Positions 45,862-54,533 of a DNA stretch of 64,000 nt are shown piece after piece (positions within the stretch are counted from its first letter, which is position 1; every line of letters begins with the position of its first letter). This DNA comes from Pseudomonadales bacterium (GTDB taxonomy: Bacteria; Pseudomonadota; Gammaproteobacteria; Pseudomonadales; Ketobacteraceae). The stretch lies in contig JAGUVW010000027.1 of assembly GCA_020062665.1 (NCBI GenBank), positions 1 to 64,000 on the forward strand, read 5' to 3'. The notes beneath the pieces are model-generated. The model did no database searches and was not told the origin of the DNA. It saw nothing but the letters and a program-made list of their open reading frames with translations. A program made the position numbers and the translations under genes.

Positions 45862-48800
45862 GTTTCATTCCCCACCAATTCGATGATCAGATCAAAACGG
45901 AATTGGCCCACCAGCTGCTGCAGATGTTGAATGAAATCGGTGCTCGCCCTGCCACTGGCCTGCAGTTCTGCCAGCTTCTTCTTCAATCCGTTGACAAAGC
46001 CGATTTCGGCCAATGCCCTGAGTACATGCAGATCAGCCACCGGCGGTAACTGATCCCGCGAAAAATTCGGCCGCGTCAGCGCCACGGGTTCCTGGCGGCG
46101 CGGCTCGTGCAGCCACTCCAGTTTCAGATGCGCACCCAGTTTTTCCACCAGCAGCTGCAGACGCAGCGGTTTGGCCAGGTAATCGTCGTGGTAGCGAACC
46201 TCATCCACTGCAAACTGCACCTCGCGCGCATTGGCCGAAACCATGACGATCGGCGCCCCGATGCCGCGTTCGCGCAGTTGCTGTGCCACCTGCCAGCCCG
46301 AGAGATCCGGCATGTTGATGTCGAGCAGAAAGGCATCCACCGCATACTGCGCCGACAGGGCCAGGCAGGCGCTGCCGGATTCCGCTTCCAGCACCTGGAA
46401 ACCCAGCGGCAACAGCATGTCGGACAGCAAACCGCGCTGCGACGGTTCGTCATCCACCACCATCAGGGTTTTGCGCGGCCCCAGATAACCGCGCACCCGC
46501 TGCTGCGCGACCGCAATCACTGCCGACGCCGGCACGCTGGACAACATCAGCGTCACCGTGAATGTGCTGCCCACACACGGTTCACTCTGCACGCTGATGT
46601 CGCCGCCCATGATGTCGGTGAGCAGCTTGGTGATGGTGAGCCCCAGCCCCGTGCCGTGCACATAGGGCACCCCCGGTTTGCGCACCCGCTCGAACGGACG
46701 AAAGATGCGCTCGATGTCGGCTGCGTCGATGCCGACGCCGCTGTCGCGCACGGTGAATTCTGCCACCTGACTGCGATAGCGCACGGTGAAGGACACCCCG
46801 CCCCATTCGGTAAACTTGATGGCGTTCGACAGCAGGTTGATCAGAATCTGGCGCAGGCGTTTTTCATCGGTGGTCACCAGTTCCGGCAGCCAGGACTCCA
46901 GATGATATTCAAACTGGATACCCTTGGCGCTGGCCTGGATCTGGAACATATGCACGATCTGTTCAAGCAGCTGGTGAATGCGTACCTGATCCCGATGCAG
47001 ATCGAGCCGACCCGCCTCGATCTTGGAAATATCCAGCAGACCTTCGATCAGGTCCGCCAGATGCTCGCTGCTGCGCCGCATCACGGAAATGGATTCGCGT
47101 TTGGACGCAGGGATCTCGCTGTCCATTTCCAGCAGTTGTGCGTAACCGAGCACCGCATTCAGCGGCGTGCGCAATTCATGACTGATGCCGGTGAGGTAAC
47201 GGCTCTTGGCCTGATTCGCGGCCTCGGCCACTTCCTTCGCCTGCTGCAGCAGAAAATCCGTGCGTTCATGGGCGATGATTTCTTCCTGCAGCAGACGGGT
47301 CTGGCGCTGGGTTTCTTCCTGCGCCACCACGCGACTTTCATGCGCCAGCACAAACAGCCAGGCTACCACGCCGGCAACGATCAGCAGGATGAAATATTCC
47401 TTCCACAGGATCGAGGCAATCAGTTCCTTCTGCGCATGTTCTGCCACCGGAATCTGGTAGTACACCAGCGTCAGCAGCAAACCCAGGCAGCTGGCGATGA
47501 TCAGCAGCAGTCCCAGAAAATGCCCCAGCCGCGATTTCAGCGCGACGATGGCCGCAGGCGGCAGCACACCCTGCAGACTGCCGATGATCTGCTGTGACAA
47601 ACGCGCATCCGGCTTGCACAGATCGTGGCAGCGCGCATCCAGGGAACAGCACAGCGAGCAGATGTGGCCGCCGTAGGCCGGGCAGGTGGTCATGTCCTCC
47701 GGCTCGAAACTGTGTTCGCATACGACACAGGTCACGGCATCATTCAGACTGGCAATGCGCTGGGATGGCCGCGCAATGTAATAACGTCCCTTGGTGATCC
47801 ACGCAATCAGCGGTGCCATAAAGAACGCCGTGCCCAGCGCCACGTAGGGCGACAGCGCCTGCAGTACGTTACCAAACATGCCGACGTGCGTTGCAATGCC
47901 CAGCAGTGACGCCACCAGCATCGAACCGAAGCCCACCGGATTGATGTCGTACAGATGGGCGCGTTTGAACTCGATGCCCGGTGGACTCAGTCCCAGCGGC
48001 TTGTTGATCACCAGATCCGCCACCAGCGATCCCATCCACGCTACCGCCACCATGGCGTACACACCCAGAGTCTGTTCCAGCGCACGATAGATTCCCAACT
48101 CCATCAGCAGCAGCGCAATCGCCACGTTGAACACCAGCCACACCACCCGGCCCGGATGACTGTGGGTAAGCCGCGAGAAAAAATTCGACCAGGCGATGGA
48201 ACCGGCATAGGAGTTGGTGACATTGATCTTGAGCTGACACAGGATCACGAAGATGCCGGCCAGGGCCAGAGCAACGTGCGGATTCGTGGTGAGATAACCG
48301 AACGCGATGCTGTACATGCGGGTAGGATCCATGGCGTCAGCAGTGGACACACCGTGCTGCAGCGCCAGCACCGCCAGAAACGATCCCGCCAGAATTTTCA
48401 GCGTGCCCACGATGATCCAACCCGGCCCTGCCGACACCATGGCCAGCCACCAGCGCAAGCGCCGGCCCTTTTGCGGCACCGGCAGAAAGCGCAGAAAGTC
48501 CACCTGCTCACCAATCTGCGCAATCAGCGAAAACAGCACGCTGGACGCCGCACCAAACAGCACCAGGCTCACGCCGCCACCCGTGCCGTGCAGGCCCTCA
48601 TAGCGCGTCCAGTCTTCCACCGACGCGATGTCATGCCAGGCGATATAGACGAAAGGCAGTAACTGCAGCGCAATCCACAACGGCTGCGTCCACAACTGAA
48701 AACGGCTGATGAACGTAATGCCGTGGGTCACCAGCGGAATCACCAGCACCGAACACACCAGATAGCCGATGGTGAGGGGAATGCCAAAGAGGATTTCCAG

Positions 48801-49220
48801 CGCCATGGCCATGATGGCCGCCTCGATGGCAAAGAAGATAAAGGTGAACGATGCGTAGATCAGCGACGTGATGGTTGACCCAATATAGCCAAACCCTGCA
48901 CCACGAGTGAGCAAATCGATATCGACGCCATATTTTGCGGCGTAATAGGCGATGGGCAATCCCGTAAAGAAAATGATGGCACCCACCACGCAGATGGCAG
49001 CCACCGCGTTGTCGAAGCCATAACCAATAGTGATCGCCGCGCCGATGGCTTCCAGCGCCAGAAACGAAATCGCCCCCAGCGCCGTGTTGGCAACCCGGGC
49101 CGCCGACCAGCGCCGCGCCCGCTTGGCGGTAAAACGCAGGGCATAATCTTCCAGCGTCTGGTTGGCCACCCACTGGTTGTAACTGCGGCGAACGCGAAAA
49201 ATCTGTTGCTGAGCTGTCAT
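45858..49220 (-). CDS. Hybrid histidine kinase with NCS1-type permease sensor domain
   Basis: A 1120-residue protein. Residues about 30-475 form a 12-helix NCS1 (cytosine/purine/allantoin) permease-like domain (ALEAIGAAITIGYGF, TRGAGFGYIGSTITSL, NVTNSYAGSIAWSNFFSRL). A Cys-rich segment follows (about 498-535: CVVC, TTCPAYGGHIC, LCC, RCHDLC) that looks like a metal-binding knuckle, then two more helices (about 567-588, 610-627), a coiled coil, HisKA (His681 in LTGISHELRTPLNAV), HATPase (NLLSNAIKFTEWG, GTGLGLTITKLL), a receiver (MVVDDEPSQRG, AFLLDINMPDLSG, AKPLR) and a helical tail. ATG 49220 is chosen because ATG 49259 lies inside the sigma-54 promoter. It probably senses a nitrogen compound by binding or transporting it. 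Confidence 0.9.
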   Translation of the reverse strand: MTAQQQIFRVRRSYNQWVANQTLEDYALRFTAKRARRWSAARVANTALGAISFLALEAIGAAITIGYGFDNAVAAICVVGAIIFFTGLPIAYYAAKYGVDIDLLTRGAGFGYIGSTITSLIYASFTFIFFAIEAAIMAMALEILFGIPLTIGYLVCSVLVIPLVTHGITFISRFQLWTQPLWIALQLLPFVYIAWHDIASVEDWTRYEGLHGTGGGVSLVLFGAASSVLFSLIAQIGEQVDFLRFLPVPQKGRRLRWWLAMVSAGPGWIIVGTLKILAGSFLAVLALQHGVSTADAMDPTRMYSIAFGYLTTNPHVALALAGIFVILCQLKINVTNSYAGSIAWSNFFSRLTHSHPGRVVWLVFNVAIALLLMELGIYRALEQTLGVYAMVAVAWMGSLVADLVINKPLGLSPPGIEFKRAHLYDINPVGFGSMLVASLLGIATHVGMFGNVLQALSPYVALGTAFFMAPLIAWITKGRYYIARPSQRIASLNDAVTCVVCEHSFEPEDMTTCPAYGGHICSLCCSLDARCHDLCKPDARLSQQIIGSLQGVLPPAAIVALKSRLGHFLGLLLIIASCLGLLLTLVYYQIPVAEHAQKELIASILWKEYFILLIVAGVVAWLFVLAHESRVVAQEETQRQTRLLQEEIIAHERTDFLLQQAKEVAEAANQAKSRYLTGISHELRTPLNAVLGYAQLLEMDSEIPASKRESISVMRRSSEHLADLIEGLLDISKIEAGRLDLHRDQVRIHQLLEQIVHMFQIQASAKGIQFEYHLESWLPELVTTDEKRLRQILINLLSNAIKFTEWGGVSFTVRYRSQVAEFTVRDSGVGIDAADIERIFRPFERVRKPGVPYVHGTGLGLTITKLLTDIMGGDISVQSEPCVGSTFTVTLMLSSVPASAVIAVAQQRVRGYLGPRKTLMVVDDEPSQRGLLSDMLLPLGFQVLEAESGSACLALSAQYAVDAFLLDINMPDLSGWQVAQQLRERGIGAPIVMVSANAREVQFAVDEVRYHDDYLAKPLRLQLLVEKLGAHLKLEWLHEPRRQEPVALTRPNFSRDQLPPVADLHVLRALAEIGFVNGLKKKLAELQASGRASTDFIQHLQQLVGQFRFDLIIELVGNET

Positions 49221-49247
49221 ACGGATATCAGCGCAAAACCCCAATGC

Positions 49248-49263
49248 AGCAAGTTGCATACCA
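49248..49263 (-). promoter_or_regulatory. Sigma-54 promoter of the NCS1-kinase/response regulator operon
   Basis: The minus strand reads TGGTATGCAACTTGCT: complete -12 box, GG-N10-GC spacing, and only C-to-T changes in the -24 box. Start near 49237, 17 nt before ATG 49220. Confidence 0.65.
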
Positions 49264-49342
49264 GCCGAAGCAGATTAATCAATCCACCTGATCACATCGG
49301 CACTGCTACGCAATTTAACCCACCCCCGAACCCAGCCCTATG

Positions 49343-49354
49343 CGTCATATGACG
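49343..49354. promoter_or_regulatory. Palindromic operator candidate in the divergent urt-2 region
   Basis: CGTCATATGACG is a perfect 12-bp palindrome, extended to TGCGTCATATGACGTA with 14/16 symmetry; a further half-site GCGTCAT lies at 49364-49370, about two helical turns away. It sits about 110 bp before urtA-2 and 120 bp before the kinase gene. A LuxR-type response regulator dimer is a plausible ligand. Confidence 0.5.
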
Positions 49355-49461
49355 TAGGCGTCTGCGTCATTCCCCGAATATCGCCGCCCGCGTCCAGCAG
49401 GAATACTCGCCCCAGGACACACCGTGTCTGACTCCGTATCGATTGCCTGTGAGGATGTACC

Positions 49462-50727
49462 ATGCTGACTCCATCTCGTTCCCGCTCCACCCATTCGCCG
49501 CTGCGGCGGCGTCTGTTGCAAGGAATGCTCGCCCTGCCGCTGTCCATCATGATGCTGGGCCAAAGCGCCTTTGCCGCACCCGCCACTGCTGCTGTCAACA
49601 CCACGGGACTTGCCGTGACCGACACCACGGTGAAGGTGGGCATCCTGCATTCCGTTACCGGCACCATGGCGATCAGTGAAACCGGTTCTGTGCAGGCGGA
49701 AAAACTCGCCATCGACCAGATCAACGCCATGGGTGGCGTGCTCGGTCGCAAGATTGAATTCATTCAGGAAGACGGCGCCAGCGACTGGCCTACCTTCGCG
49801 GAAAAATCCAAGAAGCTGCTGGTGAATGACAAAGTCGCCGCCGTGTTCGGCTGTTGGACCTCCGCTTCACGCAAAGCGGTGCTGCCGGTGTTCGAGCAGT
49901 ACAACGGCATGCTGTACTACCCGACGTTTTACGAAGGCCTGGAACAATCACCCAACGTGATCTACACCGGCCAGGAAGCCACGCAACAGATCCTCGCCGG
50001 CATCGACTGGGTGGTAAAGGAAAAGGGCGCCAAGTCCTTCTACCTGCTGGGTTCGGACTACATCTGGCCCCGCACTTCCAACAAGATCGCCCGCAAGCAC
50101 ATCGAAAAGCTCGGCCTGAAAGTGGTGGGCGAAGAGTACTACCCACTGGGTCACACCCAGTTCAACTCAGTGATCAACAAAATCAAACTGAAAAAGCCTG
50201 ACGTGATTTACGCGATCGTGGTGGGCGGCTCCAACGTAGCCTTCTATAAACAGCTGAAAGCGGCCGGCATCGACATGACCAAGGAAAAGCCCGTGGTACT
50301 GACCATCTCGGTCACAGAGGACGAAATCCTGGGTATCGGTGGCGAAAACATGGTGGGCGCCTATGCGTCGATGAAATATTTCCAGAGCCTGGACAATCCC
50401 AACAACAAGGCTTTTGTGGAAGCGTTCAAGGCCAAGTGGGGCAAGGACATCGTCATCGGCGACGTGACACAGGCGGCGTATCTCGGCCCCTGGCTGTGGA
50501 AAGCAGCGGTGGAAAAAGCCGGCTCCTTTGACATCGACAAGGTACGCGCCGCTTCACCCGGCATCGAGCTGACCACCGCACCGGAAGGTTACGTGCGCAT
50601 CCATGAAAACCATCACCTGTGGTCGAAGACCCGCATCGGTCACGCGCAGATGGATGGTCAGTACAAGGTGGTGTATGAAACCGCCGACCTGATGGAACCC
50701 GATCCATTCCCGAAAGGCTACCAGTGA
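49462..50727 (+). CDS. Urea/short-chain amide ABC transporter binding protein (UrtA-like, locus 2)
   Basis: A 421-residue periplasmic binding protein with a twin-arginine-like start (SPLRRRLLQGMLALPLS...) and cleavage near SAFA-AP. Marks: VGILHSVTGTMAISETGSVQ, VFGCWTSASRKAVLPVFE, LYYPTFYEGLEQSPNVIYTGQE, GSDYIWPRTSNKIARKH, TQAAYLGPWLWKAAVEKAG. It is clearly homologous to UrtA of locus 1 but lacks its C-terminal Cys tail, and resembles FmdD-type proteins associated with formamidase. GAGGATGTACC precedes the ATG. First gene of urt-2; a 12-bp hairpin follows it. Confidence 0.9.
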   Translation: MLTPSRSRSTHSPLRRRLLQGMLALPLSIMMLGQSAFAAPATAAVNTTGLAVTDTTVKVGILHSVTGTMAISETGSVQAEKLAIDQINAMGGVLGRKIEFIQEDGASDWPTFAEKSKKLLVNDKVAAVFGCWTSASRKAVLPVFEQYNGMLYYPTFYEGLEQSPNVIYTGQEATQQILAGIDWVVKEKGAKSFYLLGSDYIWPRTSNKIARKHIEKLGLKVVGEEYYPLGHTQFNSVINKIKLKKPDVIYAIVVGGSNVAFYKQLKAAGIDMTKEKPVVLTISVTEDEILGIGGENMVGAYASMKYFQSLDNPNNKAFVEAFKAKWGKDIVIGDVTQAAYLGPWLWKAAVEKAGSFDIDKVRAASPGIELTTAPEGYVRIHENHHLWSKTRIGHAQMDGQYKVVYETADLMEPDPFPKGYQ

Positions 50728-50749
50728 TGATCTGTCAGCCATGACAACG

Positions 50750-50779
50750 GCGGCAGGTGTGCCCAACCACACCTGCCGC
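50750..50779 (+). terminator. Intercistronic hairpin after urtA-like gene (locus 2)
   Basis: GCGGCAGGTGTG and CACACCTGCCGC form a perfect 12-bp stem with a 6-nt loop in the 110 bp between the binding protein and permease genes. No U tract follows; partial termination or protection of the upstream mRNA is likely. Confidence 0.65.
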
Positions 50780-50837
50780 TCACCGCAACCGACCGACTTT
50801 TTGCAGTAATACCGGTGCGTGTCACCAGGAGGATTCC

Positions 50838-51764
50838 ATGTTTGCCGACTACAGCATGGCGGAACTGATGTCGATATTCGCGATGCAGGGTTTCGCCGGG
50901 CTCACTCTGTTTTCCGTGTTTGTGTTGATGGCACTGGGGCTGGCCATCATCTTCGGCCAGATGGGCGTCATCAATATGGCCCACGGTGAATTCATGATTC
51001 TGGGTGCCTATGTCACCTATCTCACGTCCAACATTTTTGCGGAATATGCGCAGAATCTTTTCAGCATCTATTTTTTCGTGGCGATGATACTGGCCTTTGT
51101 CGCAACGTTCCTGCTTGGCGCGCTGGTGGAGTGGGGCATGATCCGCTTCCTTTACAAGCGTCCACTCGACACACTGCTGGCGACCTGGGGCCTGAGCCTG
51201 ATCCTGCAACAGATCTATCGCTCCGTGTTCGGCGCGCGGGAAGTGGGTGTCACACTGCCGGACTGGCTGATGGGTTCCGTCGCGCTCACCGACAGTATCG
51301 AGATTCCCATCAACGGCCTGTTCGTCATGGGGCTCACCGTGCTGATTTCCATCGCGGTGTTCATCATGATGTTTCGCTCCCGCTGGGGTGGCCAAGTGCG
51401 CGCAGTGGTGCAGAACCGCACCATGGCCGGCGCCGTCGGCATCAACACCGAGAAAGTGGATCGCATCACCTTCGCCCTGGGTTGTGGCATCGCCGGAGTG
51501 GCCGGCAGCGCTTTCACCATGATCGGCTCCACCGGCCCCACGTCCGGCCAGCTTTATATCGTCGACACCTTCCTGGTGGTGGTGTTCGGCGGCGCATCCA
51601 GTCTGCTCGGCACCATCGCATCCGCGTTCACCATTTCGCAGGCGCAGTCCTCCATGGAATTTTTCCTGAGCGGCTCCATGGCGAAAGTGCTCACGCTGCT
51701 GGTGGTGGTCGGCATTCTGATGCTGCGGCCGCAAGGTCTGTTCGCCCTGAAGATTCGTCGCTGA
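50838..51764 (+). CDS. ABC transporter permease, UrtB-like (locus 2)
   Basis: A 308-residue LivH-like permease: AIIFGQMGVINMAHGEFMILGAYVTYL, WGLSLILQQIYRSVFGARE, GVAGSAFTMIGSTGPTSGQ, FLVVVFGGASSLLGT. Unlike UrtB of locus 1 it has no exported N-terminal domain. ATG 50838 follows AGGAGG by 5 nt. Works with the permease at 51777. Confidence 0.9.
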   Translation: MFADYSMAELMSIFAMQGFAGLTLFSVFVLMALGLAIIFGQMGVINMAHGEFMILGAYVTYLTSNIFAEYAQNLFSIYFFVAMILAFVATFLLGALVEWGMIRFLYKRPLDTLLATWGLSLILQQIYRSVFGAREVGVTLPDWLMGSVALTDSIEIPINGLFVMGLTVLISIAVFIMMFRSRWGGQVRAVVQNRTMAGAVGINTEKVDRITFALGCGIAGVAGSAFTMIGSTGPTSGQLYIVDTFLVVVFGGASSLLGTIASAFTISQAQSSMEFFLSGSMAKVLTLLVVVGILMLRPQGLFALKIRR

Positions 51765-51776
51765 GGAGTCATCAAC

Positions 51777-52913
51777 ATGTCGCATTCCGGTTTCCGTTCA
51801 CTGCTGCCACAACAGGACATGGTGTACTTCGCCATCCTGGCAGCGCTGATCTTTGTGGTGTTCCCACTGTCGATGGATATCTTTCGGTTGAATCTGGTGG
51901 GTAAATATCTGACCTATGCATTCGTCGCCCTCGGCTTGGTATTGTGCTGGGGCTACGGCGGCATCCTGAGCCTGGGCCAGGGCGTGTTCTTTGGCCTGGG
52001 CGGCTACTGCATGGCAATGTTTCTGAAACTCGAAGCATCCGATCCCGAAGCCACCAAAATCCAGTCCACACCGGGCATTCCGGACTTCATGGACTGGAAC
52101 CAGCTCACTGAACTGCCCTGGTTCTGGGAACCATTCCACTCGCTGGGCTTTTCCCTGCTGGCGGTGATCATTGTGCCCAGCATTTTCGCCTACATCATCG
52201 GTGTGGCGATGTTCAAGCGGCGCGTCGGCGGCGTGTACTTCGCCATCATTACCCAGGCGTTTGCAGCGATTCTCACCATCTTGATCATCGGTCAGCAGGG
52301 TTACACCGGCGGCGTCAACGGCATCACCGATCTGCGCACACTGAAAGGCTGGGACATTCGCTCAGACGAAGCCAAATATATTCTGTATTTCGTCAACGGC
52401 CTGCTGCTGTTCGCCTGCCTGTTCATCGCCCAGTACGTGCGCAAGAGCAAGCTGGGCCGCCTGCTGGTAGCGATGCGCGAGCGTGAAGATCGCGTACGCT
52501 TTTCCGGTTACGACGTGGCGAACTTCAAGATCTTCGTGTTCTGTCTGGGCGCCGCGTTTGCCGCCATCGGCGGTGCCATGTTCACCCTGCAGGTCGGTTT
52601 CATGTCGCCATCGTTCGTGGGCATCGTACCGAGTATCGAGATGGTGATCTTCTGCGCCGTCGGTGGCCGCATGTCACTGATGGGCGCGGTGTACGGCACG
52701 CTGCTGGTGAACTGGGCGAAAACCACCTTCTCGGAAAGCTTTCCCGAACTCTGGCTGTTCGCCATGGGCGGTTTGTTCATCGCGGTGGTTCTTGCATTCC
52801 CCAACGGCCTGGCTGGCCTGTATCAAACCTGGGTGGCTCCACGCCTTTCGCAATGGCTCAGGAATATTCGCGCGCTACGTCCGCCACTCACCACTGCTCA
52901 ATCCCGGAGTTGA
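51777..52913 (+). CDS. ABC transporter permease, UrtC-like (locus 2)
   Basis: A 378-residue LivM-like permease (LCWGYGGILSLGQGVFFGLGGYCMAMFL, GGVNGITDLRTLKGW, SIEMVIFCAVGGRMSLMGAVYGTLLVNWAKTTFSE). GAGGAG precedes the start; 12 bp after the UrtB-like gene and 3 bp before the ATPase gene. Confidence 0.92.
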   Translation: MSHSGFRSLLPQQDMVYFAILAALIFVVFPLSMDIFRLNLVGKYLTYAFVALGLVLCWGYGGILSLGQGVFFGLGGYCMAMFLKLEASDPEATKIQSTPGIPDFMDWNQLTELPWFWEPFHSLGFSLLAVIIVPSIFAYIIGVAMFKRRVGGVYFAIITQAFAAILTILIIGQQGYTGGVNGITDLRTLKGWDIRSDEAKYILYFVNGLLLFACLFIAQYVRKSKLGRLLVAMREREDRVRFSGYDVANFKIFVFCLGAAFAAIGGAMFTLQVGFMSPSFVGIVPSIEMVIFCAVGGRMSLMGAVYGTLLVNWAKTTFSESFPELWLFAMGGLFIAVVLAFPNGLAGLYQTWVAPRLSQWLRNIRALRPPLTTAQSRS

Positions 52914-52916
52914 ACC

Positions 52917-53666
52917 ATGAATGCGATGCAGAAAGATTTTGTGCTGGCAGTGGAAGGGCTCACCGTGTCGTTCGATGGCTTCAAGGCGGTGAATGATCTG
53001 TCCTTCTACGTCGATGAAAACGAAATCCGCGTGATCATCGGGCCCAATGGCGCAGGCAAAACCACCGTGCTCGACCTGATCTGCGGCCGCACCAAGGCCA
53101 CCACCGGCTCCATCCGTTTTCGCGGCAAGGAACTGACGAAAATGAAGGAGCACGAAATCGTGCACGCCGGCGTGGGTCGCAAATTCCAGAATCCATCGAT
53201 CTACGAAGATCTCACGGTGTTTGAAAACCTCGAGCTCTCCTACCCTAAAGGACGCAATGTGTGGGGCGCGCTCACCTTCAAGCGGGACAAGGATGTCATC
53301 TCGAAGGTGGAGGAAATCGCCGAGATGATTTTCCTGCAGGATCTGCTGAACAAGGAAGCGGGCCTGCTCAGCCACGGACAAAAGCAGTGGCTGGAAATCG
53401 GCATGCTGCTGATCCAGAACCCGGATCTGCTGATGCTGGACGAACCGGTGGCCGGCATGTCAGTGGCCGAGCGCAAGCAGACTGCCGAGCTGCTCAACCG
53501 CATCACCAAGAACCGCTCGGTGATCGTGATCGAGCATGACATGCAGTTCGTGCAAGACATCGCCCACCGCGTCACCGTGCTGCATCAGGGCAAGGTGCTG
53601 TCGGAAGGCTCGATGGATCGGGTGAAGCACGATCCCAAAGTCGTCGAAGTGTATCTGGGCCACTGA
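52917..53666 (+). CDS. ABC transporter ATP-binding protein, UrtD-like (locus 2)
   Basis: A 249-residue ATPase with IIGPNGAGKTTVLDLICG, GRKFQNPSIYEDLTVFENLEL, the UrtD-type LSHGQKQWLEIGMLL, LLMLDEPVAGMSVAER and IVIEHDMQFVQD. It is one of the two nucleotide-binding subunits. Confidence 0.92.
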   Translation: MNAMQKDFVLAVEGLTVSFDGFKAVNDLSFYVDENEIRVIIGPNGAGKTTVLDLICGRTKATTGSIRFRGKELTKMKEHEIVHAGVGRKFQNPSIYEDLTVFENLELSYPKGRNVWGALTFKRDKDVISKVEEIAEMIFLQDLLNKEAGLLSHGQKQWLEIGMLLIQNPDLLMLDEPVAGMSVAERKQTAELLNRITKNRSVIVIEHDMQFVQDIAHRVTVLHQGKVLSEGSMDRVKHDPKVVEVYLGH

Positions 53667-53678
53667 GGAGTACGCACC

Positions 53679-54368
53679 ATGTTTGCAGTTTCCAACTATC
53701 AGGTGGCCTACGGCCAGAGCGAAGTGATCCACAACCTGAACTTCAGCATCAGGCCCAACGAAATCGTCGCCATCATGGGGCGTAACGGCATGGGGAAAAC
53801 CACGCTGATGAAATCCCTGATGGGCATTCAGCCGTCGCGCAAGGGCAGCGTGAAATTGGGCGACACCGATCTCACATCCATGAAAAGTTACCAGCGTGTC
53901 GCCAGCGGCATGGGCTTTGTACCCCAGGGCCGGATGATTTTCTCCACCATGACAGTGAAGGAAAACATCGAAACCGGACTCACCACGGTGAAAGACAAAA
54001 AAGTCCCACCGGATTTGTACGAACTGTTTCCGGTGCTGCTGGAAATGAAATCCCGACGCGGCGGCAATTTGTCCGGTGGCCAGCAACAGCAGCTCGCCAT
54101 CGCCCGTGCGCTCGCCAGTCGCCCCAAGGTTTTACTGCTCGACGAACCCACCGAGGGTATCCAGCCTTCGATCATCCGCGAAATGGCGCGCACGCTGAAA
54201 CGCATCCGCGATGAAAAAGGTTTGTCGATCATCGTGTCGGAACAGGTGCTGTCATTCGCGCTGGATATCGCGGACCGCATTCTGGTGCTCGAAAAAGGCG
54301 ACATCGTCGCCGAGGAAGATCGTGCTTCGGTGAACGAAGCGAAGATTGCGGCTTATTTGTCGGTGTAA
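53679..54368 (+). CDS. ABC transporter ATP-binding protein, UrtE-like (locus 2)
   Basis: A 229-residue ATPase: GRNGMGKTTLMKSLMG, FVPQGRMIFSTMTVKENIETG, LSGGQQQQLAIARAL, LLLDEPTEGIQPSIIREM. Highly like UrtE of locus 1, so the two loci are paralogous over their whole length. Last transporter gene; a long inverted repeat separates it from formamidase. Confidence 0.92.
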   Translation: MFAVSNYQVAYGQSEVIHNLNFSIRPNEIVAIMGRNGMGKTTLMKSLMGIQPSRKGSVKLGDTDLTSMKSYQRVASGMGFVPQGRMIFSTMTVKENIETGLTTVKDKKVPPDLYELFPVLLEMKSRRGGNLSGGQQQQLAIARALASRPKVLLLDEPTEGIQPSIIREMARTLKRIRDEKGLSIIVSEQVLSFALDIADRILVLEKGDIVAEEDRASVNEAKIAAYLSV

Positions 54369-54382
54369 CAGTGCGCGTGCAA

Positions 54383-54494
54383 TTCGAGTCTTGTCGGCCT
54401 TCCCTGCAGGACACGCCGTAAACCCATCCCTGGGGGCTGCTCCGCGGCATCCATGCCGCAGAGCGTCCTGCAGGGAAGGCCGACAAGACTCGAA
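54383..54494. repeat. 30-bp perfect inverted repeat with structured loop
   Basis: Arms 54383-54412 and 54465-54494 are exact reverse complements over 30 bp. The 52-nt interior can itself fold: GCGGCAT/ATGCCGC (54444-54450 and 54453-54459), and CCCA/TGGG earlier. It lies between the UrtE-like gene (ends 54368) and fmdA (starts 54534) with no U tract, so it looks like a mobile REP-type element or an mRNA-processing hairpin rather than a simple terminator. I recall similar hairpins as dispersed repeats in other marine gammaproteobacteria but cannot verify it. Confidence 0.85.
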
Positions 54495-54533
54495 CAGCAC
54501 GACAGATTCCCAAACCGCTTGGAGGAAAACCCC

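Noticed and set aside
49221-49259. Longer start of the NCS1-type kinase at 49259
   Set aside because: The ATG lies within the -24/-12 promoter (49248-49263), so it would not be in the transcript from that promoter.
49298-49314. Sigma-54-like sequence CGGCACTGCTACGCAA before urtA-2 on the plus strand
   Set aside because: The GG to GC distance is 9 nt instead of the invariant 10, so RpoN binding is not expected.
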